Origin: CALARM01 sp036746235
GTDB taxonomy: Bacteria; Vulcanimicrobiota; SpSt-956; JAKJGF01
Reading direction: 5' to 3'
Length of the DNA stretch: 48,084 nt
Assembly (NCBI GenBank): GCA_036746235.1
Contig: DAIOEN010000026.1
Span: forward strand, 1 to 48,084
Shown one piece after another: positions 33,294 to 41,205 of this stretch (position 1 is the stretch's first letter; every line of letters starts with the position of its first letter). The notes under the pieces were generated by a model, which was not told the origin of the DNA, searched no databases, and saw only the letters and a program-made list of their open reading frames with translations. The position numbers and the translations under genes were made by a program.

Positions 33294-35633
33294 ATGAAAT
33301 ATTTTATACATTTCCATGACATAGATTCTTTTTCCGGCGGGAAAGCTTTTAATATTTCCATATTAAAGAAAAAAGGTTTTACCGTTCCCGAAGGTTTTTG
33401 TCTTTGCAGTAAAATTTATGAGGAAGTTCTCCGGGAATATTTAACTGATTTTTATTTGCTTCCGCCGCTGGAGCAACAGAACAGGCTTCCCTTTATCAAA
33501 TCTTTCATTTCAGATTATAAATTTTCCGGTGATTTTACAGATGAACTCATAAATTTAATCTCCTCTTATGGCGGAACTTTTGTTGTTCGTTCTTCCTGTA
33601 CTATGGAAGACGGCCATAATTATTCTTTTGCAGGTATATATCGCTCGCTTCTGGATATTAAATCATCACCTCATGCTATATGTGAAGCCATTAAAAGTGT
33701 CTGGTCTTCTTTCTGGTCGGAAGAAGCTTTTGTTTACAGACATGAGAGGCATATTTCTCACAGACTGAATATGGCCGTTATAATACAGAAACAGATTGCA
33801 CCTGACATGTCAGGTGTTATATTTACCTGTAATCCCCTGACAGGTAATGATGAAGTGGTAATAAATCTGACATTTAACAGAATAGATGAACTTGTATCAG
33901 GGAAGAATATACCCTTTATGATGATTATAGATAAAAAATCACGGGAAATAAAAGAGAGAACAGGTAATGTCGAATGTCCTGAGAATTTTATTAATGATCT
34001 TGTTAAGATATCAGATGATGTTCAGAACCTCTTTTCCTGTCATCAGGATATTGAATGGGCCCGTGATAAAGGACAGATCTATATACTTCAGGCAAGACCT
34101 GTAACCTCTTCGGGAAGATGGTCCAGAATTCCTGTGAGTGATTTCGTACCCTCTGTATTAACTCCTCTTTCTGCAGATTTCTTCGGTAATTACCTTGAAG
34201 AAAGACTTGTTTCTTTTCATGAGGAACTTGGCATAAAAAAACCTGATGGTTCTCTCGTTTTACACTATAAAGGCAGAGTATATATTAATGAATATATTTA
34301 CAATTATATGTGGCGAATTTTATATGATCCGGCATTGTTTCAGTCTTATTTTCAATCTATCTGGAATATGTCGTCACGGCTTTCTTTAATACTTGAAGAA
34401 TACAGGAGAAAAGCAGCGGATTTAATTTCCGGGATAGAAAAAAGTGACAATCAGTGGCCTCTATTTTTAAGAATAAGAGATCTTATGTACAGGGAAGATC
34501 TTACATTTTATACAGGTTATATTTACCAGATATTTAATGAGTATTATAAGTCACTCCTTCCTGATGAACTGGAATCATATAAGACTTTTTTCCAGGATTT
34601 CAAACCTCTTGATATTACTCTTGAGAATTATAGTTTTAATAAAGAGCTAATGGAAGTGATATGTCGTGATAAAAATGGCGAAGCGGAACATATATCTGAA
34701 GATTTACAAAATTTCATCGACAGATACGGCCACTGGACAGATATGCCTCTGGAGTTAGCCAGAAAAAGGTACAGAGAAGATGACAGGTATATTCTCGGTA
34801 TGATCAGAGCTATGAAACAGGAAGATTTTAAATGTGCATGGGAACGTAATAAAATTGAAGATAAGATATTAAAAGATAAAAAGATAATAACGGAAATTAA
34901 GAAGAGTTATAAAAAATATTACTGCCATCCGCTTATGGTAAAACATTTCAATAAACTCCTTGACCTGCTTGTCTATCTTTCGGACGAGAGAGAAATACAC
35001 AGGAAATATACACTCCTTTTAACAGAAAGTCTCAGAAAATTATTTTTACATACAGGTTCTTTGTTTGTAAAGAAAGGTTTTTTGGAGGAAAAAGAAGATA
35101 TATTCTTTTTAACTGTAAAAGAAATAGAGTTGTTGAAAGGTCTGACCGGTAATAAACAATACTGGCGTGACCATGTAAAATATGTAAAGCAAGAATATGA
35201 AGATTTGATTGATGCAGTGTTCCCTGGTGAATTTACCGGTTCAATCCCGAAAGAGGTAAAGCCAGTTTTACCGGAGGTACTCTGTGGAATGAAGTTAAAA
35301 GGAGAAATATTACACAGAGGTATAGTGCAGGGTTCTGCCAGGGTTATTAAAGAACCTGAAGAACTGTGTGATTTCCGGAAAGGTGAAATTCTTGTTGTTC
35401 CGGGATGTGAGCCATGCTGGTCCGTAGTTTTTCCTCTGGCACTGGGAATGATTTCGGAAACAGGAGGAGTTCTTTCTCATGCCGCTATCCTGGCACGAGA
35501 ATACAATATACCCGGTATAACCGGAATTGCTGGAGTTACAAGAATGATAAAAACAGGGGATAATATTGTATTAAATTGTGATGAAGGATGGATATTGATA
35601 GATAAAATTGAGTTGACAAGGGAAATCTCTTGA
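33294..35633 (+). CDS. PEP-utilising enzyme-like protein (rifampicin phosphotransferase-type architecture)
   Basis: The 779-residue protein has an N-terminal ATP-grasp domain of the PEP synthase/PPDK type (GGKAFNISILKKKGFTVPEGFC at 15-36, FVVRSSCTMEDG near 95-106, FAGIYRS, MSGVIFTCNP, IEWARDKGQIYILQARPV near 255-275), a long middle region (about 290-650), and a C-terminal phosphohistidine domain with TGGVLSHAAILARE; H729 is the expected swivelling histidine. There is no PEP-binding TIM barrel, so it is not a complete PEP synthase. The ATP-middle-His order is that of rifampicin phosphotransferase, which phosphorylates the drug, but many relatives have unknown substrates. It is divergent from the TPR gene and has no obvious partner. 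Confidence 0.8.
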   Translation: MKYFIHFHDIDSFSGGKAFNISILKKKGFTVPEGFCLCSKIYEEVLREYLTDFYLLPPLEQQNRLPFIKSFISDYKFSGDFTDELINLISSYGGTFVVRSSCTMEDGHNYSFAGIYRSLLDIKSSPHAICEAIKSVWSSFWSEEAFVYRHERHISHRLNMAVIIQKQIAPDMSGVIFTCNPLTGNDEVVINLTFNRIDELVSGKNIPFMMIIDKKSREIKERTGNVECPENFINDLVKISDDVQNLFSCHQDIEWARDKGQIYILQARPVTSSGRWSRIPVSDFVPSVLTPLSADFFGNYLEERLVSFHEELGIKKPDGSLVLHYKGRVYINEYIYNYMWRILYDPALFQSYFQSIWNMSSRLSLILEEYRRKAADLISGIEKSDNQWPLFLRIRDLMYREDLTFYTGYIYQIFNEYYKSLLPDELESYKTFFQDFKPLDITLENYSFNKELMEVICRDKNGEAEHISEDLQNFIDRYGHWTDMPLELARKRYREDDRYILGMIRAMKQEDFKCAWERNKIEDKILKDKKIITEIKKSYKKYYCHPLMVKHFNKLLDLLVYLSDEREIHRKYTLLLTESLRKLFLHTGSLFVKKGFLEEKEDIFFLTVKEIELLKGLTGNKQYWRDHVKYVKQEYEDLIDAVFPGEFTGSIPKEVKPVLPEVLCGMKLKGEILHRGIVQGSARVIKEPEELCDFRKGEILVVPGCEPCWSVVFPLALGMISETGGVLSHAAILAREYNIPGITGIAGVTRMIKTGDNIVLNCDEGWILIDKIELTREIS

Positions 35634-35682
35634 AGTATAATATGAAATTCCAATGGACTATTTATTGAGGTAAGCAATATGC

Positions 35683-35708
35683 TTTCGTAACGCGTAAAGC
35701 GTGACGGG
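35683..35708. repeat. Short CGTAACG/CGTAAAG/CGTGACG heptads
   Basis: Three to four units follow the PEP-utilising gene, in a 191-base gap before dprA. The rest of this gap shows no gene and no clear promoter. Confidence 0.7.
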
Positions 35709-35824
35709 AGGAAAACGTTTATTACATCCTTATGCTCAGCTCAGTAATTATTAAGATTTTACGGACTTATCTGTAAAGATAAGTTTACATCAAAGAGGTT
35801 TACCCTGGTTTTAGCAAAAAGATT

Positions 35825-36910
35825 ATGGATGAACTTGTTTACTGGTTAGCATTGACAAATGTTTCCAATCTTGGAATTCTGAAAAGCAGGAAATTACTTG
35901 AAGTTTTTCTTTCTCCCCGTAATATTTTCGATGCTTCACCCTCTGATATAGGAGCTATAAAAGGTATCGGCCCTACCATAGTCTGTTCTATAAAAGAAAA
36001 AGACAGACTCTTTAAGGAAGCAGAAGAGGAGATAGAAAAACTGAACAAAAGAGGTATATCCATAATAAGTCTGTCAGATAAATCTTATCCTTCTCTGTTA
36101 AAAGAGATACCTGACCCGCCTCTGGTTCTATATGTAAAAGGAAATCTTGCTGATAAAGATAGAAATTCCGTTGCAGTTATCGGAACAAGAACTCCTGACA
36201 GTTATGGTAAAACAGTCGCTTTTGATATGTGCAAAAAGCTTGCGACCTTTAATTTTACTGTAGTAAGTGGTATGGCAAGAGGTATTGATACAATTGCTCA
36301 TAAAGGAGCTTTAAGCGCTCATGGGAGAACTATAGCAGTTATAGGTTGTGGTCTCGATATATCCTATCCGCCGGAAAATTATGAATTAATGGATATGATT
36401 GGAGCCAGCGGAGCGGTGATTTCCGAGTTTCCTCTCGGTACTGAACCTTTATCATGTAATTTCCCGAAGCGTAACAGGATTATCAGCGGACTGTCCAGGG
36501 GGGTGCTGGTTGTGCAGGCAAGAGAAAACAGCGGTACTTTTCATACTGTAAATTCTGCCCTGGAGCAGGGACGGGAAGTGTTTGCCATTCCCGGTTCTAT
36601 AGATAAAGAACTCAGCAGAGGAACACACAGACTTATAAAGGAAGGGGCAAAACTTGTTGAAGATATAGGAGATATTACGGGGGAATTAATCCCTCTGGAA
36701 GGTTTATCGCCTGCGGAAAACCATCCTGAACCTGATCTTTCGGAAGATGAAAAAAAAGTTTATTTATATATAACTATGGAAGGAACTCATATAGACGAAA
36801 TAATAAGAAAAACTTCTATGGAAACAGGCAAGGTATCGTCTCTATTGAGTATACTTGAGTTAAAGAATTTTATTATAAGAAGAGAAGGAAATTTTTTTGT
36901 CAGAAATTAG
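35825..36910 (+). CDS. dprA: DNA processing protein DprA
   Basis: The 361-residue protein contains the DprA Rossmann domain: YPSLLKEIPDPPLVLYVKGN, VAVIGTRTPDSYG, VVSGMARGIDTIAHKGAL, IAVIGCGLDISYPPEN, SEFPLGTEP-LSCNFPKRNRIISGLS and GTFHTVNSALEQGREVFAIPGS. It also has an N-terminal helical SAM-like part and a C-terminal winged-helix-like part. DprA loads RecA on incoming single-stranded DNA during transformation. It precedes topA, the usual order in Firmicutes and elsewhere. The ribosome site before ATG is weak. Confidence 0.95.
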   Translation: MDELVYWLALTNVSNLGILKSRKLLEVFLSPRNIFDASPSDIGAIKGIGPTIVCSIKEKDRLFKEAEEEIEKLNKRGISIISLSDKSYPSLLKEIPDPPLVLYVKGNLADKDRNSVAVIGTRTPDSYGKTVAFDMCKKLATFNFTVVSGMARGIDTIAHKGALSAHGRTIAVIGCGLDISYPPENYELMDMIGASGAVISEFPLGTEPLSCNFPKRNRIISGLSRGVLVVQARENSGTFHTVNSALEQGREVFAIPGSIDKELSRGTHRLIKEGAKLVEDIGDITGELIPLEGLSPAENHPEPDLSEDEKKVYLYITMEGTHIDEIIRKTSMETGKVSSLLSILELKNFIIRREGNFFVRN

Positions 36911-36913
36911 CGA

Positions 36914-36944
36914 TTGTTAAAGAGACAAAAATTTTTCTTATAAT
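36914..36944 (+). promoter_or_regulatory. Candidate promoter for topA
   Basis: A perfect TATAAT (36939-36944) lies 19 bases after TTGTTA (36914-36919). The spacing is longer than ideal. It falls in the 92-base gap between dprA and topA. Confidence 0.4.
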
Positions 36945-37002
36945 TCAGAGGGAATCTTAGTTATAGATAAAGATTGCTCCCTGAAAAATAGTTGGAGGAA
37001 TT

Positions 37003-39105
37003 ATGCAATCCCTGATTATAGTTGAGTCTCCGGCGAAAGCCAGAACATTAAAGAAATTTCTCGGTAGTAAATATACAGTAAAAGCTTCTATGGGACATGT
37101 AAGAGATTTACCTAAAAGTAAGCTTGGTGTCGATGTGGATAATGATTTTACCCCCCAGTATATAACTATAAAAGGTAAAGGAAAAATTATCAAGGAACTC
37201 AAAGCAGCTGTCCAGAAGTCTGACCATGTTTATCTTGCTTCTGACCCTGACAGAGAAGGAGAAGCTATTGCATGGCACCTTATACAGTCATTAAATATAG
37301 ATAAGCCCCGGAGGATAGAACTCCATGAGATAACAAGGCCTGCTCTTAAAGAAGCTCTTAAGAATTCTCATAACCTGAACCTTGATAAGGTTTATGCACA
37401 GCAGGCAAGACGTATTCTAGACAGGCTCGTAGGTTATAAAATAAGTCCTCTTCTCTGGAAAAAAGTCTCCAAAGGTTTGAGTGCCGGAAGGGTTCAATCT
37501 GTCGCCATGAAGCTTATATGTGATAGGGAGCAGGAAATACAGAATTTTGTTTCCGAAGAATACTGGACCATTACGGCAGAGCTTCAAAAAACAGGTTTGA
37601 AGTCTACCTTTGAAGCAGTATTAAGAGAAAAAGCCGGTAAGAAGATAAAGATAAAAAGTGAAAAAGAAGCACAGGACATATTAAAAGAACTGGATAAATC
37701 GGATTTTATAGTTTCGGGAGTGACTGAAAAAGAACAGCAGAGAAACCCCATGCCTCCTTTTATAACAAGCACTTTACAGCAGGAAGCTTCCCGCCGTCTT
37801 GGTTTCAGGGTTTCGAAAACTATGAAGATTGCCCAGGAATTATATGAAGGTCTTGATATAAAAGGTGAAACAGCAGGCCTTATAACTTATATGAGGACAG
37901 ATTCTCCCAGGGTCTCAACTATTGCAATAGAAGAGGTACGGAATTATATAGACGGCCATTTTGGCGAGAAATATCTCCCATCAAAGGCCAATGTATTTAA
38001 ATCCAAAAACAGAGCACAGGATGCTCATGAAGCCATAAGACCTACTTCTGTTTTGAGAACTCCCGAAGAGGTAAAGGTTTTTCTGAGTAAAGATCAATAT
38101 AATCTATATTCCCTTATATGGAAGAGATTTGTTGCATCTCAGATGACACCTGCTTTACTGAAGGTTATTACTGTAGATATAAAGGCAGGTAAATATACCT
38201 TCAGGGTTGCAGGCAGGAATGTTATTTTCCCTGGTTTCCTTGAAGTTTATGATATTCAGCCCGGGGAAGATGAAGAGGTTTTGAAGTCTGATTTGCCGAA
38301 ACTGACTAAAGGTGATAATTTGAAATTGATAAAACTTTCACCTGCCCAGTGTTTTACACAGCCACCTTCAAGATACTCAGAAGCAACTCTTGTTAAAATA
38401 CTGGAAGAAAAAGGTATAGGAAGACCGAGTACCTATGTACCTATTATAGAAACAATAAGGCAGAGAGGATATGTTATCGTTGAGAAAAAACGTTTTCATC
38501 CCACTGAATTAGGTATCAAGGTTACAGAACTTCTTGTGAAACATTTTCCTGATATTATAAATGAGTCTTTTACTGCCAGAATGGAAGATAAGCTGGATGA
38601 AATCGAAGAAGGAAGCATGGAGTGGATAAAACTGCTCTGTGATTTTTATCAGCCTTTTTTAAATACTCTTCAGAAGGCTGACAGCGAGATGGAAAAAGTA
38701 GAGCTTACAGTTCAGTATACAGATGAAATGTGTAATAAATGCGGGAAACCTATGATAGTAAAAAGAGGAAGATTTGGTCCTTTTATTGCCTGTTCCGGTT
38801 TCCCTGACTGTAAGAATACCATGCCTATAAGGAAAACTGTAGGAGTAAAATGTCCTCAGCCGGGATGCAAGGGAGATATTGTTGAAAAGTTTACAAAAAA
38901 GAGAAAAATATTTTACAGTTGCAGTTTATATCCTGAATGCACCTTCAGCAGCTGGTATAAACCTACAAATAACATATGTCCGAAGAGTAATCATATTTTA
39001 GTAATAAAAAGACAGACAGCCGGTAAAATATTGCTTGCCTGTCTGGATCCTGAGTGTGATTATCAGGAATGGCAGGAAGTCGGTAAATCGGGAAGTGAGT
39101 CGTGA
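37003..39105 (+). CDS. topA: DNA topoisomerase I
   Basis: The 700-residue type IA topoisomerase relaxes negative supercoils. The Toprim domain shows LIIVESPAKA at the start and SDPDREGEAIAWH; the catalytic tyrosine is Y296 in ITYMRTDS. Then come LSAGRVQSVA, RPSTYVPII and C-terminal zinc ribbons: CNKCG...CSGFPDC, CPQPGC...CSLYPEC and a third, CPKS...CLDPEC, in which the first pair has only one cysteine. The ribosome site TTGGAGGA precedes ATG. The final codons (AGT GAG TCG TGA) are already a GTGAGTC heptad, so the stop is supplied by the array. Confidence 0.97.
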   Translation: MQSLIIVESPAKARTLKKFLGSKYTVKASMGHVRDLPKSKLGVDVDNDFTPQYITIKGKGKIIKELKAAVQKSDHVYLASDPDREGEAIAWHLIQSLNIDKPRRIELHEITRPALKEALKNSHNLNLDKVYAQQARRILDRLVGYKISPLLWKKVSKGLSAGRVQSVAMKLICDREQEIQNFVSEEYWTITAELQKTGLKSTFEAVLREKAGKKIKIKSEKEAQDILKELDKSDFIVSGVTEKEQQRNPMPPFITSTLQQEASRRLGFRVSKTMKIAQELYEGLDIKGETAGLITYMRTDSPRVSTIAIEEVRNYIDGHFGEKYLPSKANVFKSKNRAQDAHEAIRPTSVLRTPEEVKVFLSKDQYNLYSLIWKRFVASQMTPALLKVITVDIKAGKYTFRVAGRNVIFPGFLEVYDIQPGEDEEVLKSDLPKLTKGDNLKLIKLSPAQCFTQPPSRYSEATLVKILEEKGIGRPSTYVPIIETIRQRGYVIVEKKRFHPTELGIKVTELLVKHFPDIINESFTARMEDKLDEIEEGSMEWIKLLCDFYQPFLNTLQKADSEMEKVELTVQYTDEMCNKCGKPMIVKRGRFGPFIACSGFPDCKNTMPIRKTVGVKCPQPGCKGDIVEKFTKKRKIFYSCSLYPECTFSSWYKPTNNICPKSNHILVIKRQTAGKILLACLDPECDYQEWQEVGKSGSES

Positions 39106-39118
39106 GTCGTGAAGGGTA
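39096..39118. repeat. GTGAGTC heptads at the topA stop
   Basis: Three GTGAGTC/GTGAAGG units overlap the topA stop codon at 39103-39105 and run into the GGGCGA hairpin. Confidence 0.85.
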
Positions 39119-39119
39119 T

Positions 39120-39141
39120 GGGCGACCCACTGTGGTTGCCC
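39120..39141. repeat. REP-like GGGCGACC...GGTTGCCC hairpin, copy 3
   Basis: An 8-bp stem (39120-39127 with 39134-39141, one wobble) with a CACTGT loop. The following CGGTATCGGTGAAAACGCA is like the flank of copy 1. TCACGCG units come next (39158-39174), before trmFO. Confidence 0.75.
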
Positions 39142-39155
39142 GGTATCGGTGAAAA

Positions 39156-39174
39156 CGCACGTCACGCGTCACGA
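39156..39174. repeat. TCACGCG heptads before trmFO
   Basis: CACGTCACGCGTCACG forms about two units ending 19 bases before the trmFO ATG, completing the pattern GTGA array, hairpin, TCAC array. Confidence 0.75.
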
Positions 39175-39192
39175 ATATATAAAGGTTTTACT

Positions 39193-40527
39193 ATGAATTC
39201 ATTGACAGTAATAGGTGGTGGCCTTGCTGGATGCGAGGCCTCATGGCAGGCAGCAGAAAGGGGCATTAAAGTAAGGTTATTTGAAATGAGACCTGAACAG
39301 ATGACTCCTGCTCACAGAACAGGGAAACTTGCAGAACTTGTATGCAGTAATTCTTTACGTTCTGATTCTCTTGATACTGCTTCAGGACTGCTGAAAGAAG
39401 AACTCAGAAGAATGAACTCCATTATAATGACCTGTGCCGATAATTCCAGAGTAGATGCAGGCAGTGCTCTCGCTGTAGACAGAGAGGTTTTTGCATCACT
39501 GGTGGAAAAAGCTGCAGAGGGGCATAAGAATATAACAGTTGAAAGAAAAGAACTGCATGATATACCTGATGGAGTGGTTATTATTGCTACAGGTCCTCTT
39601 ACATCTCCTTCCATGACAGAGGCAATCAAAAAACTCCTGGGGGAAGACCATCTTTATTTTTACGATGCAGTTGCTCCCATAATTGCCGGAGAATCTATAG
39701 ATTCTGAGAAAGTTTTCAGAGCTTCCAGATATGATACGTCAGAAGGAGACTATTTAAATTGTCCTATGACAGAGACTGAATATAAGAGATTCTATATGGC
39801 TCTTATGGAAGCCGAGAAAATGCCCCTTCATGCCTTTGAAGAAGAGAAATATTTTGAAGGATGCCTTCCTGTAGAAGAGATTGGCAGAAGAGGAGAAGAC
39901 AGCCTGAGATTTGGCCCTCTAAAACCGGTAGGTCTTGTTAACCCGAAAAAGCCAGATGAAGAACCCTTTGCAGTGCTTCAGTTAAGGGCAGAGAATAAAG
40001 AGATGACTATGTACAATATGGTAGGATTTCAAACACGGCTTAAATGGGAAGAACAGAAAAGGGTTTTTCAACTGATTCCCGGCCTTGAAAAAGCTGAATT
40101 TTACAGATTTGGTGTCATGCATAGAAATACTTTTATAAATGGTCCATGTCATCTTAATGACACATGGAGTTTAAAAATGGACAGAAGAATTTTGTTTGCA
40201 GGGCAGATTACCGGAGTGGAAGGCTATCTGGAATCCTGCAGCTCAGGACTTATGGCAGGTATAAACGGAGCCTTTATGCTAATGGGAAAAGACCCCCTGG
40301 TTTTTCCCAGGGATAGTGCCCTCGGTTCCCTGGCTCATCATATTTCACAGGGGGAAAGTAAAAATTTTCAACCAATGAAAATGAATTTCGGACTTTTTAG
40401 ACCTCTGGAAAGTGAGAAGAAAATAAAAAAGAAAATCAGAAGAGCCCTTATGGTAGAGAGAGCTCTGGCGGAAATAGAAAGATTTAAAAGGGAGGTGGAG
40501 AGTGAAACAGTGAGCAGTGATCAGTGA
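39193..40527 (+). CDS. trmFO: Methylenetetrahydrofolate-tRNA uracil-54 methyltransferase TrmFO
   Basis: The protein of 444 residues is TrmFO, a folate- and FAD-dependent enzyme that makes ribothymidine 54 in tRNA. It begins LTVIGGGLAGCEAS (FAD-binding GxGxxG), with EMRPEQMTPAHRTGKLAELVCSNSLRSD, one of the most conserved TrmFO blocks, and ends with ITGVEGYLESCSSGLMAG. ATG 39193 after AAAGG is chosen; the in-frame ATG at 39109 would add only repeat-encoded residues. The C-terminal VSSDQ and stop are read from a CAGTGAN array (GTGAGCAGTGATCAGTGA). In many Firmicutes a xerC gene lies between trmFO and hslV; here none does. Confidence 0.97.
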   Translation: MNSLTVIGGGLAGCEASWQAAERGIKVRLFEMRPEQMTPAHRTGKLAELVCSNSLRSDSLDTASGLLKEELRRMNSIIMTCADNSRVDAGSALAVDREVFASLVEKAAEGHKNITVERKELHDIPDGVVIIATGPLTSPSMTEAIKKLLGEDHLYFYDAVAPIIAGESIDSEKVFRASRYDTSEGDYLNCPMTETEYKRFYMALMEAEKMPLHAFEEEKYFEGCLPVEEIGRRGEDSLRFGPLKPVGLVNPKKPDEEPFAVLQLRAENKEMTMYNMVGFQTRLKWEEQKRVFQLIPGLEKAEFYRFGVMHRNTFINGPCHLNDTWSLKMDRRILFAGQITGVEGYLESCSSGLMAGINGAFMLMGKDPLVFPRDSALGSLAHHISQGESKNFQPMKMNFGLFRPLESEKKIKKKIRRALMVERALAEIERFKREVESETVSSDQ

Positions 40528-40535
40528 CCAGTGAA
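40508..40535. repeat. CAGTGAN heptads at the trmFO stop
   Basis: CAGTGAG, CAGTGAT, CAGTGAC and CAGTGAA units encode the last trmFO residues, provide the TGA stop and continue into the gap before hslV. Confidence 0.85.
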
Positions 40536-40588
40536 TAATCCATAGACTATCACAAGCACAGAACACATATCATTGAGCACAAATAATA

Positions 40589-41125
40589 ATGACTAAAATT
40601 TTATCTACTACAATTGTAGGAGTTATAAAAGACGGTAAACTTGCCCTGGGAGGAGACGGACAGGTTACATTTGATAAGACTGCCATGAAGCACAGGGCCA
40701 GAAAGGTTCGTGTTATGGCAGAGGGAAAAGTGCTGGGAGGTTTTGCCGGATCTGCCGCTGACGGATTGACCTTATATGAAAAATTTGAGGCAAAACTTCA
40801 GGAATATGGCAATAATCTTGTAAGATCTGCCGTAGAACTGGCAAAAGAATGGCGGGGTGATAAGTTTTTAAGGAAGCTTGAAGCCCTTATGATTGTAGGT
40901 GACAGAAGTCATCTACTTGTTCTTTCCGGTAACGGTGATGTTATAGAACCGGATGATAATATTATAGCCATAGGTTCAGGCGGCTCTTATGCCATGGCTG
41001 CAGCAAAAGCTTTATATAAGCATACGGATCTCAGTGCGGAAGAGATTGTCCGGGAATCCCTTTCTATAGCATCAGAAGTATGTATTTATACGAATAATAA
41101 TATTACAATGGAAACTCTTGGTTAG
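40589..41125 (+). CDS. hslV: HslV (ClpQ) protease subunit
   Basis: The 178-residue peptidase of the HslUV complex. The conserved TTIVGV is at residues 7-12, so a six-residue propeptide (MTKILS) would be removed to expose the catalytic N-terminal threonine T7. GDGQVTF, FAGSAADGLTLYEKFEAKL and AIGSGGSYAMAAAKAL are typical. It precedes hslU and forms a proteasome-like two-ring core with the HslU ATPase. There is no strong ribosome site before the ATG. Confidence 0.96.
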   Translation: MTKILSTTIVGVIKDGKLALGGDGQVTFDKTAMKHRARKVRVMAEGKVLGGFAGSAADGLTLYEKFEAKLQEYGNNLVRSAVELAKEWRGDKFLRKLEALMIVGDRSHLLVLSGNGDVIEPDDNIIAIGSGGSYAMAAAKALYKHTDLSAEEIVRESLSIASEVCIYTNNNITMETLG

Positions 41126-41181
41126 TGAGAAGTGAACATTGAGCAGTGACTGTACTCACTACTCACTACTCACTACTCACC
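41124..41181. repeat. GTGARNN / TACTCAC heptads between hslV and hslU
   Basis: GTGAGAA, GTGAACA and CAGTGAC units after the hslV stop are followed by four TACTCAC units (41152-41180). The right array is open in the hslU frame. Confidence 0.82.
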
Positions 41182-41205
41182 ATTATAAAAGGCGGTGACT
41201 TAATA

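Noticed and set aside
39109..39192. In-frame ATG extending trmFO by 28 codons
   Set aside because: The extension covers the GGGCGA hairpin and heptads; TrmFO homology begins at 39193.
41146..41205. GTG start for hslU at 41146
   Set aside because: It would translate the TACTCAC array; ATG 41206 has GGCGGTGA upstream and fits HslU.
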